A stretch of 64,000 bases of DNA from Gordonibacter massiliensis (ex Traore et al. 2017). Lineage in GTDB: Bacteria; Actinomycetota; Coriobacteriia; Coriobacteriales; Eggerthellaceae. Both the position numbers and the translations under genes were made by a program. Positions 23,344 to 31,545 of the stretch are shown piece by piece (the stretch's first letter is position 1; every line of letters begins with the position of its first letter). Under the pieces are notes generated by a model. It was given only the letters and a program-made list of their open reading frames with translations, did no database searches and was not told the DNA's origin. The stretch is taken from positions 434,001 to 498,000 of the forward strand of contig LT827128.1 of NCBI GenBank assembly GCA_900170005.1, in the 5' to 3' direction.

Positions 23344-25052
23344 GACCGGGCCTCCTTCTTGTCCGCCGCCTTCGTCCGCGCAGGTTTCTTGCGACGGCGT
23401 TCGTCCTTCTTCGGCTCGGGTCGGAGCCTGCCGCGTTCGACGTCCTCCACATCTGCATGCCGGTCGGCGAGGTGGGCCGAAGGGCCCTGCGGCGTCGCGT
23501 CCGCAGTCCCGTCCTCCGCACCCGCATGTGGGGCCGACGGTTCGGGTATCCTCGTCTTCGTTCGGTGTGGAGTCTCGCTGTCGAGCCCGCTCTTCTCCGC
23601 ATTCGCCCTGCGGTGGGCCTGCTTGTTTTCCTTCGCCCTCGCTCGACGGGCGCTTCGGCCGCCCGTTTCCGCTTCCGCCTGCTCTTCACCGGGCCCGCTT
23701 CCCCTCTTCGCCCGCCGTCCGTTCTGCGCGTCCACCTCGTCGTGGGCGGGCGCTTGGCCGCCCAGGCGCTTGACCGAGGCCTCGAACTTCGTTTCGAGCA
23801 AGTCCTCGGCCACCTCCTCGCTCGTCTTGTTGATGTTGACGTACCCCTCGATGCCCTGGGCCGAGAAGTACCGGCAGAAGTTCTTGACGACGTCGGGGTT
23901 CGAGAACGCCGTGGAAATGCCCACGCACAAGTCGTCGCCGAACGAGCACAAAAGGAAGTTGATGCCGGTGGTGGAGGTGAGCAGGTTGACGCTGCGAACG
24001 TAGGGGGCCAGCCGCTCGTCGATGCGGATGCGCCCCAAGTTCGAGACGGTGGTGGTGGTCTCGCGCGCGGTCAGGCGGCTTGCGAGCTCCAGGATGGCGT
24101 CCTTCACGAACAGCGGAGCCAGGCGCAGAAGCGGGTTCTTCTCCAGCGCTATCATGCGGTTCATGCGGGGCTTGAGGTTCTCGACGAGCGTGGCCGTCTC
24201 AAGCTGCTTTTGCACGTGCGCGGCCACCTGTTCCACGGGTTCGTCCGCTTCGCCGGGGGTGTAGGTGACGAACGCCAGGCCGAAGAAGTTCTTGGTGGTG
24301 GTGGACTTGAAGAACTGCCGCAGATCCACGGGAATGTCGATGCGGATGGCGCGATGCCGCTCCCGCCGGGGCATCTCGTCGCGGATGGCGCACATGACCG
24401 CGGCGATGACGAGCGACGTGAGGCTCACGCCGTGCGATCGCGCCAGGTCGAGCATGGAGCCCACGGGCAGGTGGTACTCCAGGTACGTGGGGTCGGCCAC
24501 GTCGCGCCAGCCGGATATCCGGTACACCTTGGGCGCGCGCGTGGAGGCGGCCTTGTCCCGCTCGTAGTACTTGTCGAAGCTGTTCTCGGACTTCTGGTGG
24601 TCGGAGCCGTCGTATTCCGGCAAGACGCCTTCGACGCCGTAACGTTCTTGCAGGTAGGCGTAGAGCAGCGCCTTGAAGAAGTTCAAGGTCCCACGCCCGT
24701 CGGACACGATGTGCGAGACCTCCAGGTTAACGCGGTTGCGGTACCAGCTCACCCGGAACAGCACGCTCTTCGCGTGGACGTGCAGCCCGAAGCATATCGG
24801 CAGGTTCTCGCGGGTGACGAGGGGGCGCTTGGCGGACTGCTCCAGATAGTGCCAGAACATGCCGCTGCGCAGGCACACGTTGAAGCCGGGGAACGTGTCC
24901 ACCGTCTTGTCGAGGGCGCGCTGCAGCACGTCCTCGTCCACGTCGTCGACCAGCTCCGCCGCGTAGCGGAACACCGTCTGGGCGGAGCTGCCCGCCTGCG
25001 ACGAGTAGAACTTGCCGACGTTGTCTAAGCGGTACCAAGTATCTCGAGCCAA
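23340..25052 (-). CDS. condensation-domain superfamily acyltransferase (alcohol acetyltransferase-like)
   Basis: 570 residues from a TTG start with GGAAGG 8 bases upstream. The catalytic HxxxDG motif is His114-Asp118-Gly119 in VSHIVSDGRG, as in chloramphenicol acetyltransferase, NRPS condensation and wax-ester synthase folds. The core fills about 430 residues; the last 130 are a hydrophilic, Lys/Arg/Glu-rich low-complexity tail. It probably joins an acyl-CoA (or acyl carrier) to an alcohol or amine. It overlaps the esterase gene by 28 bases upstream and the DUF6320 gene by 4 bases downstream. Confidence 0.85.
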   Translation of the reverse strand: MARDTWYRLDNVGKFYSSQAGSSAQTVFRYAAELVDDVDEDVLQRALDKTVDTFPGFNVCLRSGMFWHYLEQSAKRPLVTRENLPICFGLHVHAKSVLFRVSWYRNRVNLEVSHIVSDGRGTLNFFKALLYAYLQERYGVEGVLPEYDGSDHQKSENSFDKYYERDKAASTRAPKVYRISGWRDVADPTYLEYHLPVGSMLDLARSHGVSLTSLVIAAVMCAIRDEMPRRERHRAIRIDIPVDLRQFFKSTTTKNFFGLAFVTYTPGEADEPVEQVAAHVQKQLETATLVENLKPRMNRMIALEKNPLLRLAPLFVKDAILELASRLTARETTTTVSNLGRIRIDERLAPYVRSVNLLTSTTGINFLLCSFGDDLCVGISTAFSNPDVVKNFCRYFSAQGIEGYVNINKTSEEVAEDLLETKFEASVKRLGGQAPAHDEVDAQNGRRAKRGSGPGEEQAEAETGGRSARRARAKENKQAHRRANAEKSGLDSETPHRTKTRIPEPSAPHAGAEDGTADATPQGPSAHLADRHADVEDVERGRLRPEPKKDERRRKKPARTKAADKKEARS

Positions 25053-26044
25053 GCCGGCTCACCTTCCTGCGAAAGCTCGTCACCATCCAAGAAGCTCTTG
25101 ATGATGCGGTACGTGTCCTTCACGATGTTGAACACCGTCGGGTACAGCAGGTACCCGTGCACGGCGTCAAGCACACGATAGCACTGCGACACGCCGCCGT
25201 CATCCGCCAAGCGCTGCGCGTACACCTCGCCCTCGTCGCGCAGCGGGCAGTACTCGGCCGTGATCACGAGCGTGCGGGGCTGGTCGGACAGGTCGGGCTC
25301 GAGCAGCGGGGCGAAGTAGGGGTCGTGCAGGTCGGCGGGCTTCGACGCGTACAGCTCCATGTAGCCCTTGATGTCGCGCGAGGAAAGCAGGTAGTCCTCG
25401 CCGTTTTCGCGCACCGAGTCGAAGAACGAGGTGGAGGGGTCGTGGTCGTTGTACGTCACTGGGTAGAGCAGCATCTGCGTGCGCACCGCGAACTCGCCGC
25501 GGTCGCGGGCCATGAGCGACACGACGGCGGCCAGGTTGCCGCCCGCGCTGTCGCCGAACAGCACGACGTTGTCCGCGTCGACGTCGGCCAGAAGCTCGCC
25601 CGCCAGCAGCTGCCGGGTCACCTCGTAGCAGTCCTCGGGGGCCTGGGGGAAGCGGTGCTCGGGGGCGCGCCGGTAGTCCACCGACACCACGCGCCGCTCG
25701 AGGCGCAGGGCCATGGACGTGCAGGCGTCGGTGTAGAAGTCCACGTCGCCGTTGACCCAGCCGCCGCCGTGGAAGAACAGGATGGTGCCGCGGGAGTCTT
25801 CGGTGACTTTGAGGCCGGAGACCAGCGAGAAGTCGATGTCGAGCGGGGTGAACACGCGCAGGCGCACCTCGAAGCCGTCGGGCATGGGGGCGCTTATGTC
25901 CTCGATGCGGCAGCGGGGGTCGCGCAGCGTGAGCTTGGCGAGCACGTCCTCGGCCGCGCGCTGCGTCGCGTAGAACTCCTTGATGTTCGGCCGGAGCCTC
26001 GTGGCCGCGCTGAAGGCGGCGAGCACCGCCTTGTTGATGGGCAT
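25025..26044 (-). CDS. alpha/beta hydrolase of the hormone-sensitive lipase type
   Basis: 339 residues starting MPINKAV after GAAAGGACGGCAGAC. The oxyanion motif HGGGW is at 92-96 and the nucleophile Ser166 lies in GDSAGGN. The acid and His fall in the C-terminal region (DAVHGYLLYP). It has no signal peptide, so it is a cytoplasmic carboxylesterase. It is first gene of the esterase, acyltransferase and DUF6320 operon. Having an ester-forming and an ester-cleaving enzyme together suggests turnover of one acyl ester. Confidence 0.9.
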   Translation of the reverse strand: MPINKAVLAAFSAATRLRPNIKEFYATQRAAEDVLAKLTLRDPRCRIEDISAPMPDGFEVRLRVFTPLDIDFSLVSGLKVTEDSRGTILFFHGGGWVNGDVDFYTDACTSMALRLERRVVSVDYRRAPEHRFPQAPEDCYEVTRQLLAGELLADVDADNVVLFGDSAGGNLAAVVSLMARDRGEFAVRTQMLLYPVTYNDHDPSTSFFDSVRENGEDYLLSSRDIKGYMELYASKPADLHDPYFAPLLEPDLSDQPRTLVITAEYCPLRDEGEVYAQRLADDGGVSQCYRVLDAVHGYLLYPTVFNIVKDTYRIIKSFLDGDELSQEGEPAWLEILGTA

Positions 26045-26238
26045 GTCTGCCGTCCTTTCGCAGGGAATGGCGGCGCCGATCCCATGTTCGCCGGCCGCGC
26101 GGCGGGAGCGTCGCGCGTGGTTTCGTACCTGCATCGTAACACAAGCGCGCCCGCTCGTGCGCCGCTCCACGCGAGCCGCACGGACGCTGACGAAGCGCGG
26201 CCGTAACGCGCGATCGCCCGGGTTCCTGGCGCCGCGCC

Positions 26239-27033
26239 CTAACCTTGGATGGCGTCGATGGCGTTGATGACGGCGCCGCGGAAGGCGTCTTTCTCCAGCG
26301 AGGCCACGCCCTTGATGGTGGTGCCGCCCGGCGAGCACACGGCGTCCTTCATGGCGCCGGGGTGCGTGCCCGTCTCCAGGTGCAGCTTGGCCGTGCCCAT
26401 CATCATCTGGGCGGCCAGACGGTACGCCGTGGCGCGCGGCAGGCCGTGCTTCACGCCCGCGTCGCCCAGCGCCTCTAGGAACATGGCGGCGAAGGCGGGG
26501 CCGCAGCCGGCGATGGAGCTGGCGGTGGACAGCAGCTTGCCGTCCACCCACTCGATGAGGGCGACGGGGCCGAACAGGGCCTCGAACGCCGCAAGCTCGC
26601 CGTCGTCGAGCGAGTGGCGCTGCTCGCAGGCGATCACCCCCGCGCCCACGGCGATGGGCGTGTTGGGGATGGTGCTCAGGTGGTGCGTGCCGGGCGCCAG
26701 GATGCCCTCGTAGAACGCGAAGTCGCAGCCGGCGGCCACCGAGATCACGGCCTTGCCGGCAAGCGCGTCGCGCACGGGTTCCACCACGTCGGCCACCAGG
26801 TAGGGCTTCACGGCCAGCACCACGAAGTCGCTCGCCTCCACCACCTCGCGCGCCGTCTCGCAGGCATGGGCGCCCAGCGCGGCCGCGTTCTTCTGCAGCT
26901 TGTCGAAGTGCGCGGCGGTCGCGTAGATGCGCTCGCCCGGCAGCGCGCCCGACTCCACGAGCCCTTGCGCCATGGCCTGCGCCATGTTCCCGAATCCGAT
27001 GAAGCCCAGCGTGATGTCCGTGCGGTCTGCCAT
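26239..27033 (-). CDS. proC: pyrroline-5-carboxylate reductase
   Basis: 264 residues, the normal family length. The start at 27033 (MADRTDITLGF) follows GGAAAGAGGG; a frame open to 27084 lacks a site. The Rossmann NADPH loop is GFIGFGNMAQAMAQGL. The conserved C-terminal segment GTHPGAMKDAVCSPGGTTIKG is the ProC signature. It reduces 1-pyrroline-5-carboxylate to proline as the last step of proline synthesis. It appears to be a single-gene transcript. Confidence 0.96.
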   Translation of the reverse strand: MADRTDITLGFIGFGNMAQAMAQGLVESGALPGERIYATAAHFDKLQKNAAALGAHACETAREVVEASDFVVLAVKPYLVADVVEPVRDALAGKAVISVAAGCDFAFYEGILAPGTHHLSTIPNTPIAVGAGVIACEQRHSLDDGELAAFEALFGPVALIEWVDGKLLSTASSIAGCGPAFAAMFLEALGDAGVKHGLPRATAYRLAAQMMMGTAKLHLETGTHPGAMKDAVCSPGGTTIKGVASLEKDAFRGAVINAIDAIQG

Positions 27034-27537
27034 AGCGCCCTCTTTCCGTCGTGCGGTCGAAACGTTTTCCCGATTGTAAGGCACCTGCGCCCTCTGCCGC
27101 GCCGGAATGGTGCCCCGAAAGGCCGCTCATCAGCAAAACTGCATGTATGGAGGAGGGGGGAGGGGGAGGGGGCACGGTGCGTTCTCTTTGGCGCATGCGT
27201 GCCCGACGCCGTCGCCGCTTCGGGCGAAGCCTCGCTCGCGGCCGAGCGTTCGCTCGTGGGCGAGGCCCGCACGCGTGACCGAGGCTGCATACACGGCCGA
27301 GCCGACTCATTGTGCGCTTGCGCGACCGAATCGGCTCTTCGGCTGCAAGAGCTTTCCCGGTGCGGCGGCTCGCCGCCCGCACGCGTTTCCGGTGTGCTGG
27401 ATTCCCGTCACGTGCGTGCCCGTGTGCCTTTTGTGGAAGCAACTGCCATCTTTGCACACCTGCCTGCTCCTCTGTTATAGTCCGAAATCAGACTAAATAG
27501 ACTGAAATCGGACTAAAATCGAGAAAGGAGCCGTGCT
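27034..27537. other. 500-base stretch without a supported gene
   Basis: Upstream of proC and of the efflux pump. It contains a purine-rich run near 27150-27176 and, at its right end, two tandem palindromic operators. Overlapping open frames here are GC-driven and lack ribosome sites. No regulator gene for the operators is present. Confidence 0.5.
27478..27515 (+). promoter_or_regulatory. two tandem 18-bp palindromic operators upstream of the DHA2 pump
   Basis: TAGTCCGAAATCAGACTA (27478-27495) and TAGACTGAAATCGGACTA (27498-27515) are imperfect palindromes of the form TAGnCnGAAATCnGACTA. They are spaced 20 bp start to start, about two helical turns. They precede the leader ORF and efflux gene, as expected for a TetR- or MarR-type repressor. 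Confidence 0.65.
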
Positions 27538-27576
27538 ATGAACCTGTCGACACACTGCAAGGAGGATGCGCTATGA
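27538..27576 (+). CDS. 12-codon leader ORF coupled to the efflux gene
   Basis: ATG at 27538 follows GAGAAAGGAG and encodes MNLSTHCKEDAL. Its TGA (27574-27576) overlaps the ATG of the pump gene (27573-27575). The pump's own AAGGAGG site (27559-27565) lies inside this ORF. Ribosomes finishing the leader would be positioned to restart on the pump gene. It may be a regulatory leader peptide or a plain coupling device. Confidence 0.5.
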   Translation: MNLSTHCKEDAL

Positions 27577-29138
27577 ACAACGCTCCAATGACCGACCACC
27601 ATCATGGGAAGCACTACACGGAGCTTCCCAAGGGTTCCGTGCTGGCGGTGTTCGCGGGCCTGATCGTGGCCATGATCGCGGCGACGCTGGACCAGACCAT
27701 CGTGTCCACCGCCCTTCCCACCATCGTGGGCGACTTGGGAGGCGTGGACCAGATGCTGTGGGTGACGACGGCCTACGTGCTCACGGCCACGGTGGTGATG
27801 CCCGTCTACGGCAAGGTGGGCGACCTCATCGGGCGCAAGGGGCTGTTCATCTTCGCACTCGTGCTGTTCACCGCAGGCTCGGTGGTGTGCGCGTTGGCGT
27901 CGAACATGGGCATGCTGATCGTAGGCCGCGGCATCCAGGGCCTCGGCGGAGGCGGGCTGATGATCTTGGCGCAGGCCATCATCGCCGACGTGGTTCCCGC
28001 ACGTAGCCGCGGCAAGTACATGGGGGCCATGGGCGTGGCCTTCGTGCTGCCCATGCTGGCGGGACCGCTGTTGGGCGGGCTGTTCACCGACCATCTCAGC
28101 TGGCATTGGGCGTTCTGGATCAACGTGCCGCTTTCGATCGTCGCTGCGGTCGCGGCCGTCTTCTTCCTGCCGAAACCGCGGCACAAGGAGTCGCTGGCCT
28201 CGTTCGACGTGTGGGGCACCGTGTTCTCCTCGGCAGCCGTGGTCATGCTGGTGCTGGCCACCTCGTGGGGCGGCGTGGAGTACGATTGGGATTCTCCGCA
28301 GATCATCGGTCTGTTCGTGGGCGTCGTGGTGACGTCCGTGCTGTTCGTGCTGGTGGAGCGCCGGGCCAAGACCCCGCTCATGCCCCTGTTCATCTTCAAG
28401 AACCGCACGTTCGTGCTGTCCACCTTGGCCGGCTTGTTCGTCATGTTCGCCCTGATGGCGTCCATGTCGTACCTGCCGACGTTCTTCCAGATCGTGCACG
28501 GCATGAACGCCACCACCGCAGGCTACATGGAGATACCCATGAGCGTGGTCTACCTGGTGTCGTCGCTGGTGTCTGGCTTTTTGGTGAGCCGGAACGGTCG
28601 CTACAAGAAGCTGATGATCGTGAGCTTCGCGCTGGTCATCGTGGGGCTGGTGGCCATGACCAGCATCACGCAGGACACGTCGGTGGTGCTGATCGTGGGC
28701 GGGTTCCTGCTGATCCTCGGGTTCGGCATGGGGTTGAGTTTCGAGATCCTCGTGCTGATCGTGCAGAACGAGTTCCCCGCTTCGGAGGTGGGAACGGTGA
28801 CTGCGGCCACCAACTTCTTCCGCGAGGTGGGCACCACGCTGGGCGCGTCGGTGGCAGGAGCCATCTTCACAAGCGGGCTGACGCGGGCGCTTTCCGAGAA
28901 GCTGGCGGGCTTCGGCGGCACCGAGTCGCTGGGCGTGGACGCGAACTCCATCACTCCGGGCATCGTGCACATGCTGCCCGACGAGCTGCAGCGGGCGCTG
29001 GGCGGGGCGTACACCGACGCGCTTGTCCCCATGTTCGCGGCCATGGTGCCCATGGCCATCATCGGGCTGGTGCTCATGTTCCTTTTGAAGGAGAAGCCGC
29101 TTGCGAAGGAGGGCGGGAGCGACGTGGCGGGCCTCTAA
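27573..29138 (+). CDS. MFS efflux pump, DHA2 (EmrB/QacA) family, 14 helices
   Basis: 521 residues. An N-terminal histidine-rich head (MTDHHHGKHY) is followed by LDQTIVSTALPTIVGDLGG, the motif D1-like segment of DHA2 pumps. Then come GKVGDLIGRKGLF (motif A) and GRGIQGLGGGGLMILAQAII (motif B/C region). The length and hydrophobic pattern fit 14 helices. It would export drugs or toxic organic compounds with proton antiport. It is controlled through the tandem operators upstream. Confidence 0.93.
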   Translation: MNNAPMTDHHHGKHYTELPKGSVLAVFAGLIVAMIAATLDQTIVSTALPTIVGDLGGVDQMLWVTTAYVLTATVVMPVYGKVGDLIGRKGLFIFALVLFTAGSVVCALASNMGMLIVGRGIQGLGGGGLMILAQAIIADVVPARSRGKYMGAMGVAFVLPMLAGPLLGGLFTDHLSWHWAFWINVPLSIVAAVAAVFFLPKPRHKESLASFDVWGTVFSSAAVVMLVLATSWGGVEYDWDSPQIIGLFVGVVVTSVLFVLVERRAKTPLMPLFIFKNRTFVLSTLAGLFVMFALMASMSYLPTFFQIVHGMNATTAGYMEIPMSVVYLVSSLVSGFLVSRNGRYKKLMIVSFALVIVGLVAMTSITQDTSVVLIVGGFLLILGFGMGLSFEILVLIVQNEFPASEVGTVTAATNFFREVGTTLGASVAGAIFTSGLTRALSEKLAGFGGTESLGVDANSITPGIVHMLPDELQRALGGAYTDALVPMFAAMVPMAIIGLVLMFLLKEKPLAKEGGSDVAGL

Positions 29139-29356
29139 GGGCTCGGACGACGGGGCGGAGCGCGCCGGAAGGGGTTCTCGGCGCCGCCTCCTGCCTCGTC
29201 CCGCTTTCGCGCGCTCCTGCGCACCATCTGCGTCGCATGGCCCGACCGCTCTGCGGGCTCCCGGTTGCCGTGCCACGCGCGGCGGGGAGGGGACGGCGCG
29301 CGCCGCGCGGCGTGCTACACTGTCGGCAACGGCATCCCCCGAGAGAAAGGATCGCG

Positions 29357-29731
29357 ATGATCGACCACATGAGCGTGAAGGTGAAGGACGTCGAGCGTGC
29401 CAAGGGCTTCTACACGGCCGCGTTGGCGCCGCTCGGCTACGTGCGGGGCATCGAGTACCCGGGCGGCCTGCAGCTGCACGTGGAGGGCGAGCCGGGCGAC
29501 GTGTGGGTGGCGCCGCTTCCCGAGGGCGGCGAGCCCGTCCCGGCGCACGTCGCCTTCCTCGCCAAGGACGCCGAGCAGGTCAAGGCATTCTACGAGGCGG
29601 CGCTGGCCGCCGGCGGCACCGACAACGGCGCTCCCGGCCCGCGCGACTACCACCCCGGCTATTACGCGGCGTTCGTGCACGACCCCGAGGGCAACAACAT
29701 CGAGGCCGTGATCCACGACTGGGCCGAGTAG
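29357..29731 (+). CDS. VOC family (glyoxalase/bleomycin resistance fold) protein
   Basis: 124 residues from the ATG at 29357 (GAGAGAAAGG upstream). MIDHMSVKVKDVERAKGFYTAAL and the C-terminal FVHDPEGNNIEAVIHD are the two ends of a single VOC domain. His4, His70 and Glu118-like positions are available as metal ligands. The reaction is unknown; many such small proteins act on vicinal oxygen compounds or bind drugs. Confidence 0.9.
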   Translation: MIDHMSVKVKDVERAKGFYTAALAPLGYVRGIEYPGGLQLHVEGEPGDVWVAPLPEGGEPVPAHVAFLAKDAEQVKAFYEAALAAGGTDNGAPGPRDYHPGYYAAFVHDPEGNNIEAVIHDWAE

Positions 29732-29775
29732 CGGCGCAGGCCGCCGGCAGCGGTTCTCGGCCGGTAGCGTGGGGG

Positions 29776-29807
29776 AAGGGGGCGTTGCCGAAGGGCGGTG
29801 CCCCCTT
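29776..29807. terminator. hairpin between the convergent VOC and BASS genes
   Basis: AAGGGGGC (29776-29783) pairs with GCCCCCTT (29800-29807), followed by TTTCG on the plus strand. It lies 45 bases after the VOC stop and could end both convergent transcripts. Confidence 0.45.
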
Positions 29808-29935
29808 TCGCGTTCGGCCGCCGGATCGGCATGCCGGTTGCGAGACGCCATTGCCGGGACAGGGAACCGCAACGGCCTCATCGCGCCGTTGGGCACGCCT
29901 TGCGCTCGAACGACGGCGGGCGGAGCCGCCCGACC

Positions 29936-30919
29936 CTAGGCGGCAGCGCGTTCGGCGTCGTTCGCCGTATCGTCCTCGTCCTTGTCGGCGGAGCGGGCGA
30001 GGATGTTCGCGTACACGGCGCCGGATATGTTGTGCCAGACGCTGAACACGGCACCGGGCACGGCAGCCAAGGGCATGGCAGCGAAGTGCACGGTGGCGAG
30101 CGAGGTGGCCAGGCCGGAGTTCTGCATGCCCACCTCGATGGACAGCGTGCGTCGCTGCGCCTTCGACAGCCGCAGGGCCCGACCCGTCAGATACCCCAGC
30201 GCATAGCCTAACACGTTGTGCAGCACTACCACCGCGATGATGAGCGGGCCCACCGTGAGCAGCTTCGCCTGGTTCGCGGCCACCACGGCCATGATGATGA
30301 GCGAGATGCCGATCACCGACACGAGCGGCAGGACGCTTGCGCACGCGGCCGCCGCCTTCTCGAAGAAGTAGTTGATGAGGAAGCCCAGCGCGATGGGCAC
30401 GAGCACCACCTGCACGATGGACAGGAACATGTCCACCACGTTCACGTCGACCGTCTGACCGGCCAGCAGCAGCACCAAGAGCGGCGTGACGACGGGGGCC
30501 AGGATAGTAGTGCATGCGGTCATGCCCACCGACAGCGCGATATCGCCGCGCGCCAGGTACGTCATGACGTTGGAGCTGGTGCCGCCGGGGCACGAGCCGA
30601 CCAGGATGACGCCTACCGCCAGCTCGGGAGGCAGCTGGAACACCACGGTGAGCAGGAACGCCAGCACCGGCATGATGACGAACTGCGCCAAGATGCCGGT
30701 GACGACGGCCTTGGGCTTGGTGAACACCACCTTGAAATCGGCCAGCTTGAGCGTCATGCCCATGCCGAACATCACCACGCCCAGCAGCAGGTTGACGTAG
30801 CTGGTTTTGACGACGGCGGACACGGGGTCGGGAAAGACCAGGGCGATAATCGCGACGGCGAGCGCGACGATCGCCATGTACTTTCCCGCGAAGTCGCTGA
30901 TCTTCGCGAGTGTTTTCAT
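29936..30919 (-). CDS. bile acid:sodium symporter (BASS) family transporter
   Basis: 327 residues and about ten helices. ILVGSCPGGTSSNVMTYLARGD and SIEVGMQNSGLATSLA are the two crossover motifs that build the Na+ sites in ASBT/PanS-type proteins. The C-terminus is hydrophilic (SADKDEDDTANDAE). Members import bile acids, pantoate, 2-keto acids or other organic anions with sodium; the substrate here is not known. A palindrome at 31027-31049 lies in the promoter region. Confidence 0.93.
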   Translation of the reverse strand: MKTLAKISDFAGKYMAIVALAVAIIALVFPDPVSAVVKTSYVNLLLGVVMFGMGMTLKLADFKVVFTKPKAVVTGILAQFVIMPVLAFLLTVVFQLPPELAVGVILVGSCPGGTSSNVMTYLARGDIALSVGMTACTTILAPVVTPLLVLLLAGQTVDVNVVDMFLSIVQVVLVPIALGFLINYFFEKAAAACASVLPLVSVIGISLIIMAVVAANQAKLLTVGPLIIAVVVLHNVLGYALGYLTGRALRLSKAQRRTLSIEVGMQNSGLATSLATVHFAAMPLAAVPGAVFSVWHNISGAVYANILARSADKDEDDTANDAERAAA

Positions 30920-31026
30920 GGTGCGGTTCCTTTCGACGAAAACGGCCGGCGCGCAGGGCCGGGCGCATCCCCTTCGGATCGAAGGGGCCAGGAAAGTATA
31001 TCGCTTCCCTGGGCTATCGAGAAGGA

Positions 31027-31049
31027 TTTAGTTTGAAAGTCTAACTAAT
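31027..31049 (-). promoter_or_regulatory. candidate operator of the BASS transporter gene
   Basis: TTAGTT (31028-31033) and AACTAA (31043-31048) form an inverted repeat about 110 bases upstream of the start in an AT-rich patch. Its outer TAGT/ACTA bases resemble the efflux operators at 27478-27515. Confidence 0.4.
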
Positions 31050-31067
31050 CGCGATGCTCGTCCACGA

Positions 31068-31096
31068 CAAGCCGGTGATAGATGCTCGCCGGCTTG
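31068..31096 (-). terminator. hairpin after the suf operon
   Basis: CAAGCCGG and CCGGCTTG (8 bp, 13-nt loop) lie 9 bases past the sufU stop on the minus strand. There is no U tract. Confidence 0.4.
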
Positions 31097-31104
31097 CCGT
31101 AGTG

Positions 31105-31545
31105 CTATTCCTCCTGCGGCGCGCCGTCGTGCAGCATCCGCTCCAAGGTGCGCCAGGCGAGTTCGGCGCACTTCACGCGGGCGGGCATGCGGCTGATGGA
31201 CTCCAGCTCGGCGGCCTCGTCCAAATCTTCCAGCTCGGCGCTCGAGAGCTCCTCGCCTTTCACCATGGAAAGGAACAGGCTGGTCAGGCGGCGCGCCTCT
31301 TCCACGGTCTCGCCGGTCACGAGGTCGGCCATCATGTCGGCGGACGCCTGGCTCACGGCGCAGCCGTGGCCGGTGAAGGCGGCCTCCTCGATGACGCCGT
31401 CCTCCACGCGCAGCGCCAGCACAAGCTCGTCGCCGCAGCTGGGGTTCACGCCGTCGAGCGTGGCGGTGGGGGCGTCCATGTCGTACTTGTAGTCGGGATG
31501 GGCGTTGTGCTCCATGAGCGCCGCCGTGTAGATGCTACTCGCCAT
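31105..31545 (-). CDS. sufU: SufU-type iron-sulfur assembly protein
   Basis: 146 residues. The three conserved cysteines are Cys37 (NPSCGDEL), Cys62 (GHGCAVSQAS) and Cys126 (RVKCAEL), with Asp39 following the first. This is the zinc-binding sulfur acceptor that takes persulfide from SufS in Gram-positive type SUF systems. It overlaps the end of sufS by 11 bases and is the last gene of sufCBDSU. Confidence 0.95.
   Translation of the reverse strand: MASSIYTAALMEHNAHPDYKYDMDAPTATLDGVNPSCGDELVLALRVEDGVIEEAAFTGHGCAVSQASADMMADLVTGETVEEARRLTSLFLSMVKGEELSSAELEDLDEAAELESISRMPARVKCAELAWRTLERMLHDGAPQEE

Noticed and set aside
27513-29276. 587-codon minus-strand open frame opposite the DHA2 pump
   Set aside because: Composition is typical of an antisense shadow of a membrane protein gene; it has no start context.
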